From Paenibacillus agilis (GTDB lineage Bacteria > Bacillota > Bacilli > Paenibacillales > Paenibacillaceae): a stretch of 64,000 bases of DNA. Below are positions 24,872 through 33,341 of the stretch, one piece after another. The notes beneath the pieces are model-generated. The model was given only the letters and a program-made list of their open reading frames with translations, was not told the DNA's origin and searched no databases. The position numbers and the translations under genes are program-made. Location of the stretch: NCBI RefSeq assembly GCF_007786455.1, contig NZ_VNJK01000002.1, forward strand, positions 248,001-312,000. Reading direction: 5' to 3'. The stretch's first letter is position 1; each line of letters opens with the position of its first letter.

Positions 24872-25510
24872 TTGAAAATGAAATACATGCTTTATTTATT
24901 ATTTACTACACTATTAATTGTCGGCTGTAACGAAAAAGAAACAGATTCCACTCCTCAAAAGCATATCCCTTCAATGACTCAAAATGATAGCACTCCACAT
25001 AAAAGTATACCTAATAATGACGAAAAAATATTAACTTATCCAGAGTTCCAAGAGCTTGCAATTGATTTGGAGAAAAAACTAAAAATAAAGGGATTTCATT
25101 TCAAAAACGGAAGTAGTACACTCACAGATATTACATTGATAGATAAAAAATTAACTTTCGGTAAAAGAGACACATTAGTCTTAAGCGGTTCGCTAGAACC
25201 TAACAAAATTCCTCAACCCACTCATCATCTACTAATTTTCGAAGACAATGATGACCCTAGCAAGGTAAAAAATCAGCTTGTCGTCAGACTAGCTTATACA
25301 AATTCATATATCGGAAACGATATTGTTGATGGAAATAAAAATGCTGGTTTTAAAGGAACAAATCAGACTTTAGCAGAATCTACAGAGTTAATGATACTAA
25401 GTTATAAAAATCTTATCATAAGTGTTCAATTGACTTCTCAAGATAAGACAAACCGAGATTTATTTATTGATTCTATACACCCTATAGTCGATATGATTAA
25501 AAACTATTGA
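24872..25510 (+). CDS. Putative lipoprotein of unknown function
   Basis: About 212 residues with a lipoprotein signal (LYLLFTTLLIVGC, Cys near residue 19), then a polar low-complexity linker (repeated STPQKHIP / STPHKSIP) and a domain of about 160 residues I do not recognise. I favour the TTG at 24872: AGGAGG ends ten bases before it, whereas the ATG two codons later is 16 bases away. Its base composition is clearly more AT-rich than the flanking genes, which may mean recent acquisition. Monocistronic. Confidence 0.7.
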   Translation: MKMKYMLYLLFTTLLIVGCNEKETDSTPQKHIPSMTQNDSTPHKSIPNNDEKILTYPEFQELAIDLEKKLKIKGFHFKNGSSTLTDITLIDKKLTFGKRDTLVLSGSLEPNKIPQPTHHLLIFEDNDDPSKVKNQLVVRLAYTNSYIGNDIVDGNKNAGFKGTNQTLAESTELMILSYKNLIISVQLTSQDKTNRDLFIDSIHPIVDMIKNY

Positions 25511-25589
25511 TTCGCAAAATGTTGAAAAGTAACCTCTCCCCAACCCATCATGCTATTTCTTTTAAATGTAATATGGTTTGTATTGAAAA

Positions 25590-25632
25590 TAGCCTAGCAA
25601 CCTCCAATCTCATTCTGGAAGCTGCTAGGCTA
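25590..25632. terminator. Inverted repeat between converging genes
   Basis: TAGCCTAGCA and TGCTAGGCTA arms between the lipoprotein gene and the converging FAD dehydrogenase gene; likely shared terminator though T-runs are short. Confidence 0.6.
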
Positions 25633-25707
25633 CTACTATGTCTTACATTATAACTACATCTTCATCATAATACTTTCTAGTAGGCTACCGATTACTTGCT
25701 ACATAGT

Positions 25708-27141
25708 CTATCCCCGCTTCGCGATAATACCGCGCGCGATATGCACGCCTGCTGCGCCTGCTTGCGCGAGACCACGTGTAATCCCTGCACCATCTCCGCC
25801 GCAGTACAAGCCTGCGATCTCGGACTCAAAGTTACCGTCCAACTTCGGACGTGCAGAGTAGAACTTCGCTTCTACCCCGTAGAACAACGTATGCTCGGAT
25901 GCGATACCTGGCGTCACTTTCTCCAACGCATCGACCATTTCGATCAAGCTTTTCATCGTATTATAAGGAAGAACAAGTCCCAAGTCTCCTGGGACAGCTT
26001 CCTTCATCGTCGGTTCCAAGAAACCTTCGCGAATACGGTTCTCCGTTGAACGTCTGCCACGGATAATATCGCCGTATTTCTGCACGATCAGGCCGCCGCC
26101 AGACAAGTCATTCGCACGCTTACAAATTTCACGAGCATATTCATTTGGCTTATCGAACGGCTCCGTAAATTTATGCGAGACGAGCAAGGCAAAGTTCGTG
26201 TTTGGCGATCCGAGCTTCGGATCTTTATAAGAGTGACCGTTCGCACACATAATGCCACTGTGGTTCTCAACCACAACATGCCCAGATGGATTGCTGCAAA
26301 ATGTACGGACACGCGTACCTACAGAAGTGTTGAAGACAAATTTCCCTTCATATAAATGCTCGTTAATTTCACGCATCACGACATCGGACGTCTCCACACG
26401 AACACCAACATCGACTTGGTTGTTATACATTTTCAAACGACGCTTCTTCAATATATCGGTCAACCATGCCGAACCATCTCGACCAGGCACAATGACAACA
26501 GCTTCCGCCTCATAGCGTTCACCATTTTTCAGCTCGATACCTTTCACCGAATGGCGGCCGTCTTCTTTTACTGTGATAATATCTAGAACTTCCGCTTTAT
26601 AAATCATATCGATATGAGTAGCCAGCTTCTCATATATCGATTTCAAAATCTCCAAGTTCTGCTCTGTACCTAGGTGACGCACTTGTGCGCGCAGCAGCTT
26701 CAAACCAGCTGCATACCCTTGCTGCTCAATACGACGCACCGTCTCAGTGGTCGGGTCTGTAATGTTTATCGTTGCGCCATGCTCCAAGTTAATCGCATCT
26801 ACATAGCGAATCAAATCCAATACTTGAGTTGGAGAGAGATAGTCCGTCATCCAACCGCCGAATTCAGTCGTAATATTGAACTTGCCATCACTATAAGCTC
26901 CTGCACCACCAAAGCCATTCGTAATCGAGCATGCTGGTACACAGCCAGCAAAGTCCTTCTTGCCTGCCGCAGGCGGGCATTTTGAAATTTTCTCCTCCAA
27001 AATTGGACAATTGCGTCGATAAATATCATGACCTTTATCAATAAGTGCCACCTTAAGCTGTGGCGACTTCAACATCAATTCATAACATGTAAAAATCCCT
27101 GCTGGTCCTGCCCCGACTACAATTACATCGTATTTGCTCAT
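25708..27141 (-). CDS. NAD(P)/FAD-dependent dehydrogenase (COG2509-type), riboswitch-controlled
   Basis: About 477 residues. The FAD site VIVVGAGPAGIFTCYEL is at the N terminus; later come CPPAAGKKDFAGCVPACSITNGFGGAGAYSDGKF, a Cys-rich segment typical of this uncharacterised dehydrogenase group, and the C-terminal LYCGGDGAGITRGLAQAGAAGVHIARGI that closes the FAD fold. Substrate unknown. Start at ATG 27141 with AAGGAGGAG upstream; 26 further in-frame codons upstream overlap the leader RNA and are not coding. A sigma-A promoter and a purine-riboswitch aptamer stand upstream, so expression is expected to follow guanine or another purine. Confidence 0.88.
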   Translation of the reverse strand: MSKYDVIVVGAGPAGIFTCYELMLKSPQLKVALIDKGHDIYRRNCPILEEKISKCPPAAGKKDFAGCVPACSITNGFGGAGAYSDGKFNITTEFGGWMTDYLSPTQVLDLIRYVDAINLEHGATINITDPTTETVRRIEQQGYAAGLKLLRAQVRHLGTEQNLEILKSIYEKLATHIDMIYKAEVLDIITVKEDGRHSVKGIELKNGERYEAEAVVIVPGRDGSAWLTDILKKRRLKMYNNQVDVGVRVETSDVVMREINEHLYEGKFVFNTSVGTRVRTFCSNPSGHVVVENHSGIMCANGHSYKDPKLGSPNTNFALLVSHKFTEPFDKPNEYAREICKRANDLSGGGLIVQKYGDIIRGRRSTENRIREGFLEPTMKEAVPGDLGLVLPYNTMKSLIEMVDALEKVTPGIASEHTLFYGVEAKFYSARPKLDGNFESEIAGLYCGGDGAGITRGLAQAGAAGVHIARGIIAKRG

Positions 27142-27257
27142 GAGCTCCTCCTTAAGGTCCATTCGAATCGTTGCCTGCTGTACACTTTCCTCATCCATTG
27201 GTTTCTGACGATTGAACATGCCAAAACCCGCCTACACGAAGGTGCGACAAAGCGCGC

Positions 27258-27328
27258 CTCGTCGTAGACAGGAATTTACGGCTCCTTGTAGAGACCCCTG
27301 AACCTTATTATCAGGGTTATACGAACGA
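27258..27328 (-). ncRNA. Purine (guanine-type) riboswitch aptamer
   Basis: Minus-strand sequence carries the purine aptamer consensus in order: TCGTATAACCCTGA, TAATAAGG, TCAGGGGTCTCTAC, AAGGAGCCGTAAAT and CCTGTCTACGA. The P1 arms (TCGTA/TACGA), P2 arms and the CTAC and CCGTAAA loops match. The specificity base before the last TACGA is C, expected for guanine/hypoxanthine rather than adenine. Stem P3 is imperfect. Downstream, CTACGACGAGG can pair with CCTTCGTGTAG ahead of GCGGGTTTT, a possible expression platform competing with P1. Confidence 0.78.
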
Positions 27329-27368
27329 AATGAATTCTATTTATAGTAACCTTCGTGCAACATCACCT

Positions 27369-27421
27369 ATTGTAGAACTATAACACGAACGAGTCAACAA
27401 TAATTTTAATTAATGTTCGTG
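27369..27421 (-). promoter_or_regulatory. Promoter with PurR-like boxes upstream of the riboswitch
   Basis: TTGACT (27397-27392), exactly 17 bases, TACAAT (27374-27369) on the minus strand. The promoter is flanked by inverted CACGAAC / GTTCGTG motifs (about 27384-27421), resembling PurR boxes (CCGAACAWT), although their spacing is larger than the usual 16-17 bases. Further ACGAAC copies are near 27320 and 27480. Confidence 0.6.
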
Positions 27422-27602
27422 TTTAGGTGATGTCGACTAGTTGTTAAATATAAATCAATCTTTATATATTCTATTTTACGAACATTATTTTGATACCCAC
27501 AAATAACCATATTTTATCTAGCTTATCTAAATATTTCGTATTATCATTGTAAGCAACTTATTATTCACCCAAATTTTAACTACTAACAGGAGTGAGCCCA
27601 TC

Positions 27603-28886
27603 ATGATGGCAGCTACGACAGGCACAACAGGTACTTCAAATACACTAGATGCAACCACAGATCCATGTCTTATTGTTCGTGATCTGCATGTTACGAGAGG
27701 AAACTCAACTTTGCTCGGTAAACTTTCATTTGAGTTACTCCCCGGGCAATGCTTAGCTATTCAATCCAATCACATAACAGGCCAGCTTCTTATCGATGTG
27801 ATGCTCGGCTTGCAAGAACCCTCAGCTGGACAAGCATTGCTCCATGGCCAACCGCTCCGTAAGAATGGAGAGCTATTGCCATCTATTAGCTGTGTACGTC
27901 AACAATCTGCTGTATATGAAAGACTTCACGCTCGCGAAGCACTCACTTTCTTTATGCAGTTGTATGGCAAAAAAGATAAAGCACGCGTTCAATCCTTACT
28001 TCAGCTCGTCGGTCTTAAGGAAAAGCAGCATATCGCACTTGGAAAGCTTACTCCTTCTGAGCAGCGGCGCTTTCATTTGGCCCGGGCTGCTGCTCAACGC
28101 CCTGATCTTATTCTTATCGAAGATCCTGAATTCCAGCTTGATATGGAAGGCAGTTATTTGCTCAGACAATGGATACAAGCTGTGACTGAGGAAGGAACAA
28201 CTGTATTACTGACCGTTCCCGCCCTTGAGGATGCATTAACACTTACTCCGAATGTAATCCGTTGGACGAGGACAGGCTTTAAATCAGTCATTATTGAAGA
28301 GGATGAAGAAAGTAATGTTATCGATAATAAAACTGACTTAAGCGTAGCAGACAATATGGCAGACACAACGATTGTAGAAAATGCTGAACACGCAACTTCC
28401 CATGTAACTGTATATGGAGATGAGCGCGCACATACGGAGACAAAAGTGGCAAATGCTGCGTCTCTGCAAGAGAATTCCGTTCAACCTGAGGATGTTGTTA
28501 CAAATGATTCTGAGCCTGAAACAGCAGCATCGACGATAATTACTCCATTTAAGCTGGATAAAATTCCAGCACGCATTCAAGACAAGATCATTCTTATTGA
28601 TCCGGTTGATATTAATTATGTAGAAAGCCAAGATGGCATGTCTCACCTGCATGTACAGTCTGATGTATATCCGAGCTCCATGACACTGCAGCAATTGGAA
28701 GAAAAATTGAGGGTATACGGATTTTTTCGCTGTCATCGCTCTTATATCGTAAATATTCAACGCATCCGTGAAGTTATCATTTGGTCGCGCAACAGCTACA
28801 GTCTCATTCTTGATGACGATAAGAAAAGCAAGGTGCCGCTATCTAAAAATAAATACGAAGAAATGAAGAACGTAATGGGTCTGTAA
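27603..28886 (+). CDS. LytTR regulator fused to a degenerate ABC-ATPase domain
   Basis: 427 residues. Residues 20-220 follow an ABC ATPase layout (LIVRDLHVTRGNSTLLGKLSFELLPG, LGLQEPSAGQALLHGQPL, LARAAAQRPDLILIEDPEFQLD) but the P-loop reads QSNHITGQLL with no GKS/T, and the signature is LTPSEQRRF, so ATP hydrolysis is doubtful. An acidic low-complexity linker (about 230-320) leads to a C-terminal LytTR DNA-binding domain (KIILIDPVDINYVESQDG, RCHRSYIVNIQRI, VPLSKNKYEEMK). It lies 313 bases before an intact ABC exporter on the same strand and probably controls it. RBS AGGAGTGAG, spacing about 10. Confidence 0.88.
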   Translation: MMAATTGTTGTSNTLDATTDPCLIVRDLHVTRGNSTLLGKLSFELLPGQCLAIQSNHITGQLLIDVMLGLQEPSAGQALLHGQPLRKNGELLPSISCVRQQSAVYERLHAREALTFFMQLYGKKDKARVQSLLQLVGLKEKQHIALGKLTPSEQRRFHLARAAAQRPDLILIEDPEFQLDMEGSYLLRQWIQAVTEEGTTVLLTVPALEDALTLTPNVIRWTRTGFKSVIIEEDEESNVIDNKTDLSVADNMADTTIVENAEHATSHVTVYGDERAHTETKVANAASLQENSVQPEDVVTNDSEPETAASTIITPFKLDKIPARIQDKIILIDPVDINYVESQDGMSHLHVQSDVYPSSMTLQQLEEKLRVYGFFRCHRSYIVNIQRIREVIIWSRNSYSLILDDDKKSKVPLSKNKYEEMKNVMGL

Positions 28887-29199
28887 GGGCCCATTTTTCG
28901 ATCATATCAGCATAATTTAATGTTCCATTCATGTTTCATATGTGTACCACTCAGCCTGAATAATGATCTATTCATGGCAAAACAAATGCGATCGATGACC
29001 ATACGGCGTACGATGAGATTGTGAACGGCGAGGGCAACAAGCAAGCAACGACAGCAAAAGTAATACGCCAGCAGCAGCAACAGTGAAGGAAATACACCAT
29101 AAACAGCTGCGCTCCTAATCCGCTCACAACTATTTAATACGCTTCATTAAACATGCGGGACATACCCGCCATCATACATCGCAAAGTGAGGGTGCATTT
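28887..29199 (+). other. Gap between the LytTR gene and the ABC exporter
   Basis: No gene with a start codon and ribosome site. A codon-like open stretch around 28975-29080 (reading NAIDDHTAYDEIVNGEGNKQ in one frame) lacks a start, and may be a gene remnant or the LytTR target region. A LytTR operator pair could not be identified by eye. Confidence 0.4.
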
Positions 29200-30054
29200 A
29201 TGACTTCCATTATTCAAATTCAGAACGTAGCGAAAGCGTACGGGAACAAAACAGCACTGCAGCAACTTAACTTCGAAGTCGCACAAGGAGAAATTTTCGG
29301 CATGCTCGGACCGAGCGGTTCAGGCAAGACGACGACAGTAAAAATATTAACGGCTCAATTGCTTCCATCCAGCGGACACGCTTCTGTATTCGGCGTTGAT
29401 CTGGCGAAAATGACGGAAGCCGAGCGCCATAACCATATGCGCCAAATCGGAATTTTAACGGATAACAGTGCCTTATATGAAAGACTAACCATTCAAGACA
29501 ACTTAGAGCTGTTCTGCAAGCTTTACGGCATTCATACCAAACAAATCGCTACCGTGTTAGAACAAGTTAACTTGAGCAGCGAACGAAAAACAACAGTAAA
29601 AAGTTTATCAAAAGGGATGAAACAACGTGTAACGTTGGCCCGTGCTCTGCTGCATGAACCGAGGCTACTATTTCTCGATGAGCCAACTTCGGCACTAGAC
29701 CCGACCAATACACGCAATATTCATGAATCATTACGCCAGCTCAATAAGGCGGGAACAACCATTTTCCTGTCTACACATGATATGGAGGAAGCGGAAGCAT
29801 TATGTGACCGCATCGCCTTCTTGCATCAAGGTCGTATTGCAGCATTGGATACACCGCAGCAATTGCGGCTCACTTATTCGGACAACTCCGTTACCGTCTC
29901 AACAACAGAAGGTTGTTATCACCTTACACAAAATGAAGAAACCGCAAAACGAATTTACGAATGGATGAGCCAAGGTAATCTGAAGTCGATCCACTCCAAT
30001 GAACCAACATTAAGCGATATTTTCATTACACTTACAGGGGGTACATTAAAATGA
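29200..30054 (+). CDS. ABC exporter ATP-binding protein
   Basis: 284 residues. Walker A GPSGSGKTTT, Q-loop region GILTDNSALYERL, signature SLSKGMKQRVTLARALL, Walker B LLFLDEPTSALD and the H-loop STHDMEEAE are intact. Belongs to the drug/peptide exporter ATPase type that pairs with ABC-2 permeases. GTGAGGG region precedes the ATG. Its TGA overlaps the start of the permease gene (AAAATGATG), so the two are co-translated. Together with the LytTR-ABC protein this resembles bacteriocin-immunity or antibiotic-export units; cargo unknown. Confidence 0.92.
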   Translation: MTSIIQIQNVAKAYGNKTALQQLNFEVAQGEIFGMLGPSGSGKTTTVKILTAQLLPSSGHASVFGVDLAKMTEAERHNHMRQIGILTDNSALYERLTIQDNLELFCKLYGIHTKQIATVLEQVNLSSERKTTVKSLSKGMKQRVTLARALLHEPRLLFLDEPTSALDPTNTRNIHESLRQLNKAGTTIFLSTHDMEEAEALCDRIAFLHQGRIAALDTPQQLRLTYSDNSVTVSTTEGCYHLTQNEETAKRIYEWMSQGNLKSIHSNEPTLSDIFITLTGGTLK

Positions 30055-30767
30055 TGTTATCTATGAACCGATTAAACGCAATAATTGTAAAAGAATATAA
30101 AGATGCACTGAAAAATTCGACCTTGTTATTGACAGCTATTATCCCAATTTTACTTTCTTATGCTGTTGGTTCTCTAATGGATGATGTAGTCAATCCCCTT
30201 TTTATTACGCTGCCCATTAATATGGCGCTCATTATGACCGGAGCTAGCGTACAAGCGATGATGATCGCAGATGAAAAAGAAAAGCATACGCTCCGCGTGC
30301 TCATGTTATCACCAGCTCGTCCTACCGAGGTTCTACTTGGCAAAAGCTTTATTGCGATGATAATGACGTTAATCGTTATGGTTGTTTCTTATATGGTCGC
30401 TGGCATTGATACGATCCCATTGACCGGTTTAATTGCCATATTGATTCCTAGCATCATTCTCTACTTAGCTCTCGGTACGATTATCGGATTATTGTCCCGC
30501 ACAGCTATGGAAACCTCTTTCATTAGTATGCCAATCATGTTGTTATTCTTAATGGGACCTATGTATGCTCCTGCACTTAATATTGAACTGCTTACATCCC
30601 TTATCGTGTATACGCCAACGGAGCAACTATCAGCAGCAGTCGGCATCTTGTTGGAGGGCGGCACAGTTGCAGACATTTGGAAGCCGATAGCGATTGTATC
30701 CGCATGGATGGCAGCAGCTGTTGTCGCTTGCTTAGCGCTTTATCGCAGCAAGCGCTACGACGGATAA
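30051..30767 (+). CDS. ABC-2 type exporter permease
   Basis: 238 residues with six membrane segments and the ABC-2 pattern EYKDALKNSTLLLTAIIPIL near the N terminus and ADEKEKHTLRVLMLSPARPTEVLLGKSF, the typical cytosolic coupling segment. Partner of the ATPase just upstream, overlapping it by four bases, with AGGGGG nine bases before the start. Shorter than most two-domain ABC-2 permeases, so probably works as a dimer. Confidence 0.88.
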   Translation: MMLSMNRLNAIIVKEYKDALKNSTLLLTAIIPILLSYAVGSLMDDVVNPLFITLPINMALIMTGASVQAMMIADEKEKHTLRVLMLSPARPTEVLLGKSFIAMIMTLIVMVVSYMVAGIDTIPLTGLIAILIPSIILYLALGTIIGLLSRTAMETSFISMPIMLLFLMGPMYAPALNIELLTSLIVYTPTEQLSAAVGILLEGGTVADIWKPIAIVSAWMAAAVVACLALYRSKRYDG

Positions 30768-30803
30768 CGTCAATTGATGACAATATTTCCCGAGAAATAA
30801 CAC

Positions 30804-30851
30804 AAAAATCCCTGTTAAGGATAGCAGCATGGTTCCTTAACGGGGATTTTG
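30804..30851. terminator. Bidirectional terminator after the exporter operon
   Basis: AAAATCCCTGTTAAGGA pairs with TCCTTAACGGGGATTTT; A and T flanks serve the converging YciI gene as well. Confidence 0.85.
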
Positions 30852-30913
30852 ACGTATTCGAAGTGAAACACCAACTATTTACTATCTAATATCTAGGTGT
30901 CTACATATTCATT

Positions 30914-31207
30914 TCAGGACAAAGACAACCTATCCCTCAAACACGCATCAGCACGCGTAATCCGAATACGGTCAATCTTGTACTCCGCAGCGTTATGCTG
31001 GTAAAAGGAATCTTCAGCTATCATCCTTCTTACTTCCTCTTCATCATCACTATCAACAATAATGATCCCACCATCCCGCGGCTCAAATGGCCCTGACAGA
31101 AGAAACTTGCCTGCCGCATAATAGCGATCCAGGAACGCCAAATGCGCCTGCAAATGCTGGTCAACCTCTTCCAATGCTTTTGTATAACGAATTTCCACTA
31201 AGTACAT
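30914..31207 (-). CDS. YciI-like protein
   Basis: 97 residues of the YciI/dimeric alpha-beta barrel family: MYLVEIRYTKALEEVDQHLQAHLAFLDRYYAAGKFLLSGPFEPRDGGIIIV includes the conserved His and the LLSGPFEP turn, and DSFYQHNAAEYKI the second part. Members are small stand-alone enzymes of uncertain reaction. ATG 31207 chosen, nine bases after AAAGG; the ATG three codons earlier abuts the site. Monocistronic. Confidence 0.85.
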   Translation of the reverse strand: MYLVEIRYTKALEEVDQHLQAHLAFLDRYYAAGKFLLSGPFEPRDGGIIIVDSDDEEEVRRMIAEDSFYQHNAAEYKIDRIRITRADACLRDRLSLS

Positions 31208-31284
31208 ACGAATCATCCTTTTGTTGGAATACTACTGTTACTGTGAGTACACATGAAAAATACGCATCTGTTGCACGCATATTT

Positions 31285-31473
31285 CGCTAACGAGTGCCAT
31301 GACCGCTATTTTCATGAAATGGTTCATTTCAGATTTTTAGCGGTTGTAGTCGAGCTTATTTGGGTAATGAGGGTAAATGATATCGCTCACTCTAACAAAT
31401 AAACGCTCTCATACCCGTTACATTTCAAAATCTATCCGTATACACGAAATAGCCTTCGTGGCGACCGTTAGGG
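31285..31473. repeat. Palindrome-ended intergenic repeat, family A, copy 1
   Basis: 189 bases with imperfect terminal inverted repeats of about 30 bases (left GCTAACGAGTGCCATGA, right TCGTGGCGACCGTTAG, both adjoining GCTATTT). The central part contains TCATACCCGTTACATTTC and AATGAGGGTAAATGATATCG. A second copy in the opposite orientation is at 39113-39303. No coding capacity; MITE-like. Confidence 0.8.
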
Positions 31474-31625
31474 CATCGAATCCTTTGCCCGAGATGAATA
31501 TTAACCTCCCCAATAACTACGTGTTAATAACTTCCATCCCATAGAGGGTTGGAATTTGACCTAGAATCGTATAAAGTTGTCCTTGTTGCATATTTATACT
31601 TATTTCGGTATAGGAGATACAGATC

Positions 31626-33002
31626 ATGAATTCACATAAAGAAACGGTACCGTCGCCGGATAAATGGCCAACGCTCGCTTCCATTTTAGCCTTTGCCATT
31701 CCATCCATTATCGGCCTTATGCTGTTCGTCGTTCCTGTTACATGGAATGGCGAAGTGACAGTACCGATCGCTTTCTTAGCTAAATATATTCAGCACCTGC
31801 TGGGTGACTTTATCGCTCCTGCTACGGTAGCTATCATTACAATCGCATGGGTCGGCTCTACGATTTCCCTTCTGCTTAAGCCTAAACAGCTGTTAGCGAA
31901 ATCGCTATGGCGTACCTTATTTCATATAACACCATTTTGGTACGCGGTTCGCACGGTAGGACTCCTATTCGCTTGGTCAGTCCTGTTAAAGATCGGTCCT
32001 GAGTGGATTTGGTCAGCAGATACGGGTGGAATGCTGCTCGAAGGATTGCTACCCGGCTTGTTCGTCGTATTCCTGCTAGCAGGCTTGCTGCTGCCACTGC
32101 TCGTCGACTTCGGCTTGCTGGAGTTCGCAGGCACATTGATGACAAAGATTATGCGTCCACTCTTCAAGCTGCCAGGCCGTTCCTCGATTAACTGTATGGC
32201 TTCTTGGCTTGGAGACGGAACGATCGGTGTCATGATGACAAGCAAGCAATACGAAGAAGGTTATTACACAAAGCGTGAAGCTGCTGTTATTGGTACTACT
32301 TTTACAGCTGTATCGATTACATTTACCTTCATTGTCTTGTCCAATGTTAAGCTGGGACATTTATTCCTACCGTTCTATGCGACAGTCACCTTTGCTGGCA
32401 TTATTGCCGCGATCATTATGCCGCGTATACCGCCGTTATCTCGCAAAGCCGATACGTATTATGAAGGCGTAGAACCGCAGCAGGATGAAATGATCCCTGC
32501 ACAATGGAAACCATGGCGCTGGAGCTTGCATCAAGCAGTAACGAAAGCACAAAACCATAAAGGTGCAAAGGCATTTATGAAGAACGGTTTCCATAACATC
32601 TTAGACTTATGGATCGGCGTTCTTCCTGTCGTAATGGCCATTGGTACAGCTACCGTTGCATTAGCAACGTATACGCCAGTGTTTGAATGGCTCGGCAAAC
32701 CATTTATTCCAGTTCTAAATCTTTTAGGTGTGCCTGAAGCGGCTGCAGCATCGCAAACGATCATGGTCGGTTTCGCAGATATGTTCCTGCCTACGGTATT
32801 GGCATCCGGTATCGAAAGCGAACTAACTCGCTTTGTCATTGCTGCCTTGTCGGTTACTCAACTTATTTATATGTCTGAAGTAGGCGGACTACTGCTTGGA
32901 TCGAAGCTTCCTGTGAAGCTGCACGATTTGATCATTATTTTCTTGCTTCGTACGATTATTACGCTGCCAATTATCGTTGGTATCGCACATCTCATTTTCT
33001 AA
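31626..33002 (+). CDS. YjiH-family membrane protein with nucleoside-recognition (Gate) domain
   Basis: 458 residues, about ten membrane helices. Matches the YjiH type: AIPSIIGLMLFVVPV near the start, then LPGRSSINCMASWLGDGTIGVMMTSKQYEEGYYTKREAAVIGTTFTAVSITF, the Gate-domain signature shared with nucleoside transporters and SpmA/SpmB. Transported substrate unknown. GGAGATACAGATC before ATG 31626. Single gene with its own terminator; downstream of repeat copy A1. Confidence 0.88.
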   Translation: MNSHKETVPSPDKWPTLASILAFAIPSIIGLMLFVVPVTWNGEVTVPIAFLAKYIQHLLGDFIAPATVAIITIAWVGSTISLLLKPKQLLAKSLWRTLFHITPFWYAVRTVGLLFAWSVLLKIGPEWIWSADTGGMLLEGLLPGLFVVFLLAGLLLPLLVDFGLLEFAGTLMTKIMRPLFKLPGRSSINCMASWLGDGTIGVMMTSKQYEEGYYTKREAAVIGTTFTAVSITFTFIVLSNVKLGHLFLPFYATVTFAGIIAAIIMPRIPPLSRKADTYYEGVEPQQDEMIPAQWKPWRWSLHQAVTKAQNHKGAKAFMKNGFHNILDLWIGVLPVVMAIGTATVALATYTPVFEWLGKPFIPVLNLLGVPEAAAASQTIMVGFADMFLPTVLASGIESELTRFVIAALSVTQLIYMSEVGGLLLGSKLPVKLHDLIIIFLLRTIITLPIIVGIAHLIF

Positions 33003-33041
33003 AATGAAATTGCATTACACTTCAATAACTAGCTCATCGAT

Positions 33042-33115
33042 AAGCACCTCTAATCGTAAACACTGGAACCTTCCACAAAGAATCGTTCCCGTGCATACGG
33101 TAGGGGTGCTTTTTC
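33042..33115 (+). terminator. Intrinsic terminator after yjiH
   Basis: AAGCACCTC arm and GGGGTGCTT arm around an inner structured loop, followed by TTTTTC. Confidence 0.65.
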
Positions 33116-33341
33116 ATCGACTAATCAGCAGAATCGCTAAACGTTACTAACGCCTATCATTTTTGCAAAATAATCAGCATATGCCCGCTCAGATGAAAAA
33201 GAGATATGATATCTCCCTTTTTCGGGCTAATTTGTATATTGCAGCCCCCGACATACAGGAGTATCGTTAACTATTAAATCCGTTAGTAAAGAATGGATAT
33301 TGGTATACATCCTCTTACATATAAAGCGAGGTGCCAACCTG

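Noticed and set aside
28970-29085. Possible small gene between the LytTR and ABC exporter genes
   Set aside because: Open for about 40 codons with no start codon or ribosome site; kept only as a possible remnant.
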